This document shows, in pieces, positions 31,559 through 39,489 of a stretch of 44,640 nt of DNA. The DNA is from Verrucomicrobiales bacterium (GTDB lineage: Bacteria > Verrucomicrobiota > Verrucomicrobiia > Verrucomicrobiales > V1-33), in the NCBI GenBank assembly GCA_947460575.1, contig CANHIJ010000018.1, positions 1 through 44,640 on the forward strand. The letters are read 5' to 3'. Below the pieces are notes generated by a model that ran no database searches, was not told where the DNA came from, and saw only the letters and a program-made list of their open reading frames with translations. Each line of letters opens with the position of its first letter. The stretch's first letter is position 1. The position numbers and the translations under genes are program-made.

Positions 31559-34414
31559 ATGTTTTTTTCTCTCGCTCCCATGTCTCTCCTCCGGCGCGGG
31601 GGGACGTCTGCGGCCCTGCTGGCCCCGCTGCTGGCCCTTTTGGCGCTGATGGCGGCGGTGGCGGCGGCTTCTCGGCCCGCCGAGGGCCGCCTTCCCCCCG
31701 CTGCGGACTTGACGGCCTCCGGGCTGATTCAGGAAGGCCGCGCCGCTTTCGCCGCCCAGGACTACGCCAAGGCGGAGCGGCTGCTCGGCCAGCTAGTCGC
31801 GGAGTACGGCGAAAACCCCGCCGTGGCCGCCTCGGTGGATGAACTCCGCCCTCTCCTCGCCCTCTGCAAGGTCAAGCGCGAGGACTTCGGCGAGGCCCTC
31901 AGCCTGATCGACCAATCGCTCCAGCTCTCCCAGCTCCCCGCCCCCGTCCGCGAGGAACTCCACTTTTGGCGCGGTATCGGCCTGCTGCGCACCGGCCAGC
32001 CGGCGGCCGCTCAGGAGCAGTTTGGGGCCTACTACGCCGAGCCCAGCCACGACCGCTTCCGCCGCTTCGAGGCCTTTTTGCTGTTCGCCTCCGGCTACGT
32101 GCAGCAAGGGGACTGGGCCGCCGCGGCCGATTTTTTGGCGGAGCAAATCCCCCGGCTCCCCCCGGACCAGGGCGAGGTCGCGGGCCGCGCCCGGGTCCTC
32201 CTGCTGCACAGCCTGATGGAGGCCGACCGCACGCCCGCGGCCCTCGCGCTGGTGCGGAGCTCCGCCGCAGAGTTGCCCGGCATGACCCAGGTGGTCTCCT
32301 TCCAGCTCCTCACCCTCCAGCTCGGGGCCCGCTTCCTCGAGGAGGAGCAGTGGCACCGCGCCATCGCCTGCCTGCATCGCCTCTGGCCCCGCGCCCGCCT
32401 CTTAGAACACCAGCGGGCCCGGCAGCAGGAGTGGCAGGCCCGCCGGGACCGCCTGCGCCGCGAGGGGCCGCCGCGCGAGGCCATGGCCTTTCAGATCGAC
32501 GGCGTCCTGGCCCGCATCAGCCGCGAACTGGAGCAATTCGAAAAACTAGAAAGCTACGACGCCTCGCGCCAGCTCCGCCTCGCCCAGGCTTTTATGGGAT
32601 TGCAGCGCTGGCGGGAGGCCGGGGCTTTGCTGGAGGCCGCGGTGGGGCAACTCCCTCCAGATGCCCTATTGCAGCAAGCCGCCCGCACCGAGCTGGCCTC
32701 GTGGCAACAAATCCCCCGCTGGGACAAGGTGCTCCGCGCGGCGGAGCGCTACCCCCTGCGCTTCGCCTCCGGGCGCGCAGCCGCGGAGCGGCCCCCCTGG
32801 GAACTGGCCCGCGCCGAAGCCCTCCGCGGGCTCGGCCGCACCGAGGAGGCCGAGCGCCAGTACGGCGATCTGGCGGATTCATTTCCCGACCACCCCAGCG
32901 CTCCCCGGGCTTTCTTCATGGGCGGGATTTGCCAAATGGAACTGGAGCGCCCCGAGGCCGCCGCAGCGACCTTCCGCTTGCTCCGCCAGCGCTACCCCCA
33001 AAGCCCCCTCCTCGCCGAGGCCCAGTACTGGGAGGGTCTCTCCCTAACTTTTCAAAAACAGTGGCCCGCCGCCCGCGAGGTCCTCGCCGCCTACCTCAAG
33101 CAGTACCCCTCCGGGGCCAACGCCAGCGACGCCCAGTTCGAGCGCGCCCGCTGCCTCCACAACCAGTTTCAGCACCAGGCCGCCGCCGTGGAGTGGGCCG
33201 CTTTTCTCGCCGCCCACCCCGACCACCCGCGGGCCGCGGAGGCCACCTTGCTGCGCGGCGAGTCCCTCATGGCCAGCGGCCACATGGAGGAGGGCCTCGC
33301 CGCCCTGCGGACAATCCCCCAGGCCGAGGCCCGCCTCTGCGAGGAGGCCCAGTTCAAAATCGGCGAAGGCCTGCGCCGCCTCGGCCGACCGGAGGCGGAG
33401 CGCGACCACTTCGCCGCTTTCATTGCGGCGCGGCCCCGGAGCCTGCGCCTCGCCGAGGCCGTGCTTTGGCAGGGCAAGGCCGCCGCCAAGGCAGGCGACC
33501 CGGAGGCGGCGCGGCGCCTGTATTGGGATACCTTGGAAAAGCTCGGCGACGAGGCCGCCAACGAGGGCGTGGAGGACCTCTTGATGGCGACTCGCCGCCT
33601 CTATCCGGGGGGCGAGGGATTGGCCAGGCTGCTCGAAAAGCTCGACGCCCTGCACCGGGCGGCTCGCGCCGCCGGCCGCCAAACCATGGCACTGCGGGCG
33701 CTGTGGGCGCGCGGCCACCTGATGCGCGAGGCTTCCCCCGACCAGGCGCGCGCCGCCTTTATCCAGCTCGGCGACCTGCTGGATCCCGCGCGGCACCATC
33801 CCCGGATGCTGGCCGATTGCGCGGACGCGCGCCGCGAGGCGGGGGCTCCCCGCACGGCCCGGGATCTCTATGAGGCCCTGCGGCGATGGCACCCCCGCGC
33901 CGTCGAGAAGGAGCGCAGCTCTTACGGTCTGGGCATGCTCTCCCTGGCGGAGGGCAAAACGGAGGAGGCGCTGCTCTGGTTTGAGCGCTGCGGGCGGGAG
34001 GCCGTCGGCGGGCCCGCGGGGGGAGACGCGCAGATTGAGCAGGCCGTCCTGCTGCGGGCGGCTGGGCGGGCGGAGGACGCGGGCCACCTGCTGGAAAAAG
34101 TAATCGGCAGCCGCCTCGCCCAGCACCGCCAAAAAGCCCGCGCCCTCCTCGAACTGGGGCGCTGCGCCCTGGCCCAGGAGGACCCGGCGCGCGCCGCCCG
34201 GCATTTTCAGCGCTGCTATCTTTCGGGGGCCAATTTTCGCGACTGCGCCGCCGAAGCCTGGCTGGAGCACGGCTTGGCCCTCGAGTCCCAGCGGCACCTT
34301 TCCGACGCCATCGCCGTCTACCAAGCCTTTCTCGCCAAGCGGGACTGCGCCGCGCTGCCCCCCGCCGCCCGGGCCCGGGCGCGCCTCCAAGCCCTTTCTG
34401 TAGTTTCGCCGTGA
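31559..34414 (+). CDS. Large tetratricopeptide-repeat envelope protein
   Basis: A 951-residue protein. A hydrophobic segment at about residues 18-38 (SAALLAPLLALLALMAAVAA) is a signal peptide or anchor. The rest is an alpha-helical solenoid of TPR-like units: LIQEGRAAFAAQDYAKAERL, FGEALSLIDQSLQL, TFRLLRQRYPQSPLLAEAQY, ALRGLGRTEEAERQYGDLAD and AAFIAARPRSLRLAEA among them, at least ten units. Such proteins are scaffolds in the periplasm. Its stop overlaps the next gene's GTG, and that gene overlaps a vWA protein gene, so all three are made together. ATG 31559 is the first start; ATG 31580 would also keep the signal segment. No enzymatic domain is visible. Confidence 0.85.
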   Translation: MFFSLAPMSLLRRGGTSAALLAPLLALLALMAAVAAASRPAEGRLPPAADLTASGLIQEGRAAFAAQDYAKAERLLGQLVAEYGENPAVAASVDELRPLLALCKVKREDFGEALSLIDQSLQLSQLPAPVREELHFWRGIGLLRTGQPAAAQEQFGAYYAEPSHDRFRRFEAFLLFASGYVQQGDWAAAADFLAEQIPRLPPDQGEVAGRARVLLLHSLMEADRTPAALALVRSSAAELPGMTQVVSFQLLTLQLGARFLEEEQWHRAIACLHRLWPRARLLEHQRARQQEWQARRDRLRREGPPREAMAFQIDGVLARISRELEQFEKLESYDASRQLRLAQAFMGLQRWREAGALLEAAVGQLPPDALLQQAARTELASWQQIPRWDKVLRAAERYPLRFASGRAAAERPPWELARAEALRGLGRTEEAERQYGDLADSFPDHPSAPRAFFMGGICQMELERPEAAAATFRLLRQRYPQSPLLAEAQYWEGLSLTFQKQWPAAREVLAAYLKQYPSGANASDAQFERARCLHNQFQHQAAAVEWAAFLAAHPDHPRAAEATLLRGESLMASGHMEEGLAALRTIPQAEARLCEEAQFKIGEGLRRLGRPEAERDHFAAFIAARPRSLRLAEAVLWQGKAAAKAGDPEAARRLYWDTLEKLGDEAANEGVEDLLMATRRLYPGGEGLARLLEKLDALHRAARAAGRQTMALRALWARGHLMREASPDQARAAFIQLGDLLDPARHHPRMLADCADARREAGAPRTARDLYEALRRWHPRAVEKERSSYGLGMLSLAEGKTEEALLWFERCGREAVGGPAGGDAQIEQAVLLRAAGRAEDAGHLLEKVIGSRLAQHRQKARALLELGRCALAQEDPARAARHFQRCYLSGANFRDCAAEAWLEHGLALESQRHLSDAIAVYQAFLAKRDCAALPPAARARARLQALSVVSP

Positions 34415-35613
34415 AGCGCGCCGTCCCACGCCTCCATCTCCGCGCCGGGCCGATTGCGCCGCCCGCTGCGGGCGCCTGCCCTGGGCCGCCGCGCGCTTTT
34501 CCGCGGCAGCTTGGCCGGACGGCGTTGCTCCGCGGAAGCCATGTGGCCCTCCGCTGCGGGCGCTTCGCTTGCCCTTGGCTCCTCCTGCTCTGGCCGGGGC
34601 TGCTGCCCGCGGAAGACTGCGTTTTCCTGAAGAGTGGGCGCCAGGCGGCATGCCGCGTGCTCGACTTCACCGCCGAAGCCGTCAAGATCAGCTATCGGCC
34701 CGACCCCGCCGCCCCGCCTGCGGAGCGGCTCGTCCCCCTCGAAGAAGTCGACTACGTGGCATTCGCGCCCCTCCCGGGCGAACCCGAAGCCCTAGCTCAG
34801 GCGGTGCGCGAGGGCCGCTCGGAGCCGCTGATGGCCTTTTGGGTCAAGCGCCTGCCCTGGCTGGGCCGCCCGCGCAGCAATGGAGGGGAGATCGGCCTGA
34901 CTTATGCCGAGCTGCTGACGCGCATCGCCACTCCCGACCGCATGGAGCGGGCCCTCAACATTTATCAGCAGATTGAGGCCGGGGACTGGAGCGAGGAGCG
35001 CCGCGGCCGCGCCCAGGCGGGCCGCCTGCGCGTCCTGCTGCGCCAGGGGCGGGTCGCGGAAGTGCGCCCTCAAGCGGAAGCCCTGCTGCAGCGCAGCGGG
35101 GACTGCCGCGTCCTCATTGAGCTGCACCACGTCATGGCGGAGGCCTCGGCCGCTTCCCTAGCGGAGCTGGAGCGGGACCATCCACAGTGGACGCAGGAAG
35201 ACGACTTGGTGCCCCGGCACCAGGGCATCCTCGACGAGGCCCTCGACGGGTACCTCTACGCGCACCTGTTTCACGGGGCGGAAGAGGACCTCGCGGCCCG
35301 CGGTCTCTGGGCTGCCGCTCAGCTCGCCCGCGCCCAAAAAATCCCCATTGCCGCGGCGGATTGGGCTTCCGACTTGACCCAGCTCTACGCTGGCACCCCA
35401 GAGGCGGCAGCGGCCCAAACGTGGCTGGAGCAGCTGGCTGCCGCCGCTCCTCCCGCCCCCAAGGAGGCCCATCCCCCCACGCCCGCCGCCGCAGCAGAGC
35501 GCGCGGAGCCGGAAGAGGGGGCCGCCGCCCCCCCGGCCAAGCCGCCGCGCCGCTCCAAAATAAAGCCCAAAAAGCCGCCCGCCCCAGCGAAGGAGGACCG
35601 CGCCGATGAATAG
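34411..35613 (+). CDS. Secreted protein of the TPR-vWA operon
   Basis: A 400-residue protein of unknown family. After a hydrophobic segment (CPWLLLLWPGLLPA) comes a beta-rich module CVFLKSGRQAACRVLDF with VPLEEVDYVAF, resembling short domains that begin several verrucomicrobial secreted proteins. Residues about 140-340 are helical with TPR character (MERALNIYQQIEAGDWSEER, VRPQAEALLQRSGDCRVL). The last 50 are Pro/Lys-rich (RSKIKPKKPPAPAKED). GTG 34411 overlaps the previous stop; GTG 34543 would place the signal peptide at the very N-terminus and is a serious alternative. Probably a periplasmic partner of its neighbours. Confidence 0.75.
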   Translation: MKRAVPRLHLRAGPIAPPAAGACPGPPRAFPRQLGRTALLRGSHVALRCGRFACPWLLLLWPGLLPAEDCVFLKSGRQAACRVLDFTAEAVKISYRPDPAAPPAERLVPLEEVDYVAFAPLPGEPEALAQAVREGRSEPLMAFWVKRLPWLGRPRSNGGEIGLTYAELLTRIATPDRMERALNIYQQIEAGDWSEERRGRAQAGRLRVLLRQGRVAEVRPQAEALLQRSGDCRVLIELHHVMAEASAASLAELERDHPQWTQEDDLVPRHQGILDEALDGYLYAHLFHGAEEDLAARGLWAAAQLARAQKIPIAAADWASDLTQLYAGTPEAAAAQTWLEQLAAAAPPAPKEAHPPTPAAAAERAEPEEGAAAPPAKPPRRSKIKPKKPPAPAKEDRADE

Positions 35614-37024
35614 GCCCCGGTCCCCCTCCGCCGGGCGCGTCGGCCCGGCCCCGGTCCCCGCGGCGCCCGTCATCGTGGCCATGGCGCGCCCGGATTTCGC
35701 CCGCCTCGATCCCGACCAGCCCACCCCATCCGGTCCGGCTCCGCCCCGCCCGCCTCAAAGCAGCCCGCCTCAAAGCGGCCCAGCCTCAAGCGTTTTGGCC
35801 CCAAGCGGCCCGGCACCGCGCGGCCCGGCACCGCCCGCTTTGGGGGCGGGACCGGGGTACATCGCCCGGAGGCCCCCAGTGGGCTCCGCTCCGGCGGCAG
35901 GGGCGGCGGGCGACCTGCCCGCCGAAAAGGGGTCGATGGGCACCCTGGCATTTAGCCTGATGCTCCACCTCGGGATCATTGCCCTGGCAGTACTCTGGGT
36001 GGTGCGGGAAATTTTGGTGCAAGCTCCGCCGGAGGCCTTTGCGCCGCCGGAAAAGCGGGTGCAATTGCCGATGCAGCTCCGCGAGCAGGCGCTGAGCAAT
36101 GCTCGGCACGACGCCGCGGCTCCGCGCCCGAGCTATTCGCGGCGCCTGGCCTCCAAAGCGCCGGCCTCGGTCCAGGTTCCGGCCATGCCAGAAGTGGACC
36201 TCAAGCAGATGCTGCCCATAGATCCCAGTGCATTGGTCTCTGACCACATTTCCGGGGCGATTGGGGCCAGCGGCTATGGTCGGGGCACGGGCCGGGGCCT
36301 GGGAGGAGGTGGGGGCACCGGAAAGGGGTCCGGCTTGGCTTTTTTCAATATTGAGGATTCTGCGCACAGCGTGGTCATCATGATTGATGTCTCCCAGTCG
36401 ATGTTTAGCCGCACGGGCGACTACGACAGCGGCACGCGCCAACTGCTCAAGACGGGCGCCGATCAGGCTTTTCAGGTCATCCGCGACGAGGCCATCAAAA
36501 TGATTGACGGACTCGGGCCAGATACTCGCTTTGGCCTGCTGCGGTGGAGCGGGAGCGCCCGCTCTTGGAAGCCGGAATTGGTGCGGGCCACGGACGCCAA
36601 CAAAGCGGCCGCCCGCGAGCACATTTTGCACGAGGTCGACGCCAATTCGGCCCCGCCGATGGGGGGGCGCCCAGGCGGCACCCGCCACGACTACGCCCTA
36701 GAGGAATTGCTCCGGCTGGCCCCCGAATCCGCCTTTATGCTGACGGACGGCAACGCCACGCGCAGCCGACCCGGCGGCGGCATGGTGCCCATCCCCGCCA
36801 AGGAGATGCTCGACATCCTCGACGCGGCGGGGGAGCAGAGCGAGGCGCTTCCGCGCATCCACACGATTTATTACCTCACGGGCGCTGACAAAAAGGAAGA
36901 AGAGGGATTGCTCAAAGATATCGCCCGCAAAACCAAAGGTAAGTTTCGCAAAGTGGAAGCCGCCGGAGTTGCCGACGCCAAAAAAACCAAGCCGAAGGAT
37001 GCGGGGAGAGAGCGCCGCCGCTGA
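35606..37024 (+). CDS. Membrane-anchored von Willebrand factor A domain protein
   Basis: A 472-residue protein overlapping the previous gene by 8 bp. Residues 1-110 are a Pro/Gly/Ser-rich cytoplasmic tail with 5-residue tandem repeats; a membrane helix follows at about 112-137 (LAFSLMLHLGIIALAVLWVV). The periplasmic part has a Gly-rich linker (GYGRGTGRGLGGGGGTGKG) and a vWA domain with a complete MIDAS metal site: D261-x-S263-x-S265 in IMIDVSQSMF, T359 and D381 in MLTDGN. vWA domains bind protein partners through the metal. The layout of a single helix and a long proline-rich segment recalls TonB-type proteins, but no ExbB/ExbD gene is in the window. Function unknown. Confidence 0.87.
   Translation: MNRPRSPSAGRVGPAPVPAAPVIVAMARPDFARLDPDQPTPSGPAPPRPPQSSPPQSGPASSVLAPSGPAPRGPAPPALGAGPGYIARRPPVGSAPAAGAAGDLPAEKGSMGTLAFSLMLHLGIIALAVLWVVREILVQAPPEAFAPPEKRVQLPMQLREQALSNARHDAAAPRPSYSRRLASKAPASVQVPAMPEVDLKQMLPIDPSALVSDHISGAIGASGYGRGTGRGLGGGGGTGKGSGLAFFNIEDSAHSVVIMIDVSQSMFSRTGDYDSGTRQLLKTGADQAFQVIRDEAIKMIDGLGPDTRFGLLRWSGSARSWKPELVRATDANKAAAREHILHEVDANSAPPMGGRPGGTRHDYALEELLRLAPESAFMLTDGNATRSRPGGGMVPIPAKEMLDILDAAGEQSEALPRIHTIYYLTGADKKEEEGLLKDIARKTKGKFRKVEAAGVADAKKTKPKDAGRERRR
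35749..35834 (+). repeat. 15-bp tandem repeats encoding 5-residue Pro-rich units
   Basis: GCGGCCCGGCACCGC occurs twice in perfect tandem at 35805-35819 and 35820-35834. Upstream, CCCGCCTCAAAGC recurs with a 15-bp period at 35749 and 35764, followed by a degenerate copy. They encode PPQSS, PPQSG and related units in the tail of the vWA protein and are likely to vary in number between strains. Confidence 0.8.
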
Positions 37025-37165
37025 GATCCGCCGGGGCGGCCCCGCCGCGGCAGGGGGCGCGGTCCCTCCAGGGAGGCCTCCGGGGAACGGCCCCAGCTTT
37101 TAGAAATGTTTAGACTTATAAAGGGCCTTAGGCTTTAAACCGAAAGGGCAGCAAGCAGAACACCT

Positions 37166-38329
37166 ATGGCCGACTCCTATACCGAAACCACGTCCCAGGG
37201 CTGGCTCAGCCGCATCGCTGGATCCATCAAGGGCATTGTCGTTGGACTCATCCTGATTCCGCTTAGCATTGTCCTGCTGTGGTGGAATGAAGGCCGGGCA
37301 CTCACGACCGCAAAGAGTCTTGAGCAAGGCGCCGCCGCCGTGGTGGAGGTGGCCGCCGATCAAGTGGACCCCACCAACCGCCAAAAGCTCGTCCACGTGA
37401 CCGGCGAAGCAGTGGCCAAGGTCCCTGCGATCGACCCCCACTACGGGCTGCGCGCCCCGGCTCTGCGCCTGAGTCGGGTTGAGGAAATATACCAGTGGGA
37501 GGAAACCACCCAGGCGGAAAAGAAGCAAAAGCTCGGCGGCAGCGAGGAAACGACCACCACTTATAGTTACGCAAAGCAATGGAATAGCCAGCCGGTAAGT
37601 TCGGCGCATTTCAAAGTACCGGAGGGCCACGCCAACGCGGGCGCCTTGATCGCGGGCAGCCAAAGTTTCAATGCTGAGGGCGTCACCCTGGGGGCGTTTC
37701 AGGTGCCGGACAGCTTCGTGAGCCGCCTGGACCATGCCGTCAGCTACCCCGTCGCCGAGGAAGACCTGGCCGCATTGCCTGCGGATCTCAAAGCGAAAGC
37801 CCGGGTCCACGCTGGCACATTCTACTTTGGAGCTAAGCCGGAGGCCCCCGAAATTGGCGACGTGCGCAGTTCCTTTAAGATCGTAAAACCGGGGACGCTC
37901 AGCATCGTGGCGGCGCAGATGGGGGACACTTTTGAGCCGTTCCGGACCAAAGCTGGCGATCCGATCAGCTTCATTGAGGACGGCGCGGTGAGCGCCGCGG
38001 CGATGTTCCGCAAGGCCGCTAAGGCGAATGAAGTCCTCACCTGGGCGATGCGCCTGGTCGGCTTTCTGGCGATGGCCTGTGGGTTTATGGCGCTGGTGCG
38101 CCCGCTGAGCGTGTTGGGCAGCGTGGTGCCGTTCCTGGGCGACCTCGTGGGCATAGGCACGGGTTTGATCTCGTTCGTCTTGGCGGGCGCGATTTCGCTC
38201 CTGGTGATCGCAATGGCCTGGTTTGCGGTGCGCCCGCTGCTGGGCATCGGGCTGCTGGCGCTGGCCCTGGGCGGCTTTGTCGGGGCGCGCCAACTGGCCG
38301 CCAGCAAAAAAACCGCAGCTCGCCCCTGA
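37166..38329 (+). CDS. TMEM43/LUMA family membrane protein
   Basis: A 387-residue membrane protein. One N-terminal helix (IVVGLILIPLSIVLLWW, about 23-41) is followed at once by NEGRA, the conserved opening of the TMEM43 family. A 240-residue extracytoplasmic region contains YSYAKQWNSQPVSSAHFKVP, which matches the family's W-x-S core, then GHANAG. Three or more helices close the protein (about 290-380). In animals TMEM43 is a nuclear-envelope and ER protein; the role of the bacterial forms is unknown. The gene starts 141 bp after the vWA gene, after an AT-rich stretch (37100-37140), so it probably has its own promoter. Confidence 0.9.
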   Translation: MADSYTETTSQGWLSRIAGSIKGIVVGLILIPLSIVLLWWNEGRALTTAKSLEQGAAAVVEVAADQVDPTNRQKLVHVTGEAVAKVPAIDPHYGLRAPALRLSRVEEIYQWEETTQAEKKQKLGGSEETTTTYSYAKQWNSQPVSSAHFKVPEGHANAGALIAGSQSFNAEGVTLGAFQVPDSFVSRLDHAVSYPVAEEDLAALPADLKAKARVHAGTFYFGAKPEAPEIGDVRSSFKIVKPGTLSIVAAQMGDTFEPFRTKAGDPISFIEDGAVSAAAMFRKAAKANEVLTWAMRLVGFLAMACGFMALVRPLSVLGSVVPFLGDLVGIGTGLISFVLAGAISLLVIAMAWFAVRPLLGIGLLALALGGFVGARQLAASKKTAARP

Positions 38330-38398
38330 GCGGGGCGGAAGCGCCCGCGCCTAGATGCGGCCCGCGGCCTGCTACTCAACCTCAACGAAAACTTTGCA

Positions 38399-39478
38399 AT
38401 GAACCATATTTTCAACTGGGCGGCGCGCTTGGGGCTGGGAATCGCTTGGCTGGGGGCGCTGCCCGGGGCGCGCGCTGAGGAAACCTCCCTTGAGGTGTTG
38501 GAGCGGATCGCCTTCGGGTCCTGTGCTTCGCAAGATCAGCCCCAGCCGATCTGGGACGCGATTGGGAAAGCGCGGCCGCAGGTGTTTCTGGCTGCGGGAG
38601 ACAATATTTACGGCGACACGACCGACATGGCCCTGCTCAAGGAAAAGTACGCCCAGCTGGGGGCCAAACCTGGGTTTCAAGCGCTGCGCCAAAGGTGCCC
38701 CGTGCTAGCGACTTGGGACGACCACGACTACGGGGTGAACGACGGAGGAGCGGGCTACTCGCGGAAGGTGGAGTCGCAGCAGGTAATGTTGGATTTCTAC
38801 GAGGTGGCGGCGGATTCCCCGCGGCGCCAGCGCCCGGGGGTCTACGAGTCCTGGCGCTACGGTCCGGCGGGTCGGCGGGTACAGATTATTTTGTTAGATT
38901 TGCGGTATTTTCGCAGCCCGGCGGCCAAGGACACGCGGTCGGCGGAGGAGAAGGCGCGGCTGAATGTGGTGGGCTGGTATGTGCCCAGCAAGGACCCCAA
39001 AGCAGAAGTATTGGGGGCCGCGCAGTGGGCTTGGCTGGAAGCGCAGCTGCGCTTGCCCGCGGAATTGCGCCTGATTGTTTCAAGCTCTCAAGTGGTGGCG
39101 GGGGAGAAGGGAATGGAGTCCTGGGGCTGCTTTCCGGGGGAGCGTCGACGGCTCTATGAGGTGATCGGGCGCAGCGGGGCCCAGGGGGTGGTATTTCTTT
39201 CTGGGGACGTCCACTTCTCGGAGATTTCGCGCACTGAGGAGGGACCCTATCCCCTTTACGACTTCACCTCGAGCGGGCTCACTAACACCAGTTCAGTTTG
39301 GGCGGCGGCGGTCAATCCGCACCGCGTCAGTCCGGTGGCCTATGCCCAGCCGACGTTTGGTTTCCTGAAGATCGACTGGAGCGAGCCCGCTCCAGGGGTC
39401 ACGCTGGAAGCTAGGGGCCTGGGGGGAGAAGTGGCTTTTTCGCGAAAAATAGCGCTGAGCGAACTGCGCCGGCCCTAG
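38399..39478 (+). CDS. PhoD-like phosphatase / metallophosphoesterase
   Basis: A 359-residue secreted hydrolase. A signal peptide (residues about 1-26, ending GALPGARA) precedes the PhoD-type metallophosphatase core: IAFGSCASQDQPQPIWDAIG, FLAAGDNIYGD, LATWDDHDYGVND, ISSSQ-like IVSSSQVVAG, and GVVFLSGDVHFSEI. The Asp, His and Asn residues of these motifs bind the metals. The family cleaves phosphodiesters and phosphomonoesters in the periplasm. It starts at ATG 38399, 69 bp after the TMEM43-like gene, and ends 11 bp from the convergent chromate transporter gene. The natural substrate is unknown. Confidence 0.93.
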   Translation: MNHIFNWAARLGLGIAWLGALPGARAEETSLEVLERIAFGSCASQDQPQPIWDAIGKARPQVFLAAGDNIYGDTTDMALLKEKYAQLGAKPGFQALRQRCPVLATWDDHDYGVNDGGAGYSRKVESQQVMLDFYEVAADSPRRQRPGVYESWRYGPAGRRVQIILLDLRYFRSPAAKDTRSAEEKARLNVVGWYVPSKDPKAEVLGAAQWAWLEAQLRLPAELRLIVSSSQVVAGEKGMESWGCFPGERRRLYEVIGRSGAQGVVFLSGDVHFSEISRTEEGPYPLYDFTSSGLTNTSSVWAAAVNPHRVSPVAYAQPTFGFLKIDWSEPAPGVTLEARGLGGEVAFSRKIALSELRRP

Positions 39479-39489
39479 CGGCCGCAGTT

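Noticed and set aside
31966..33873. Long out-of-frame open frame (635 residues) inside the TPR gene
   Set aside because: Extreme Arg/Pro/Gly content with no recognisable domain is typical of a shifted frame of GC-rich DNA; the TPR periodicity is in the other frame.
33044..34685. Minus-strand open frames (535 and 308 residues) opposite the TPR and following gene
   Set aside because: They are antisense shadows with Ala/Gly/Arg-rich sequence and no family motif.
37025..37165. GC palindromes and a TATAAA-like box between the vWA and TMEM43-like genes
   Set aside because: The hairpins are short and lack a good T-tract, and the box has no matching -35. A promoter is likely here but cannot be placed from sequence.
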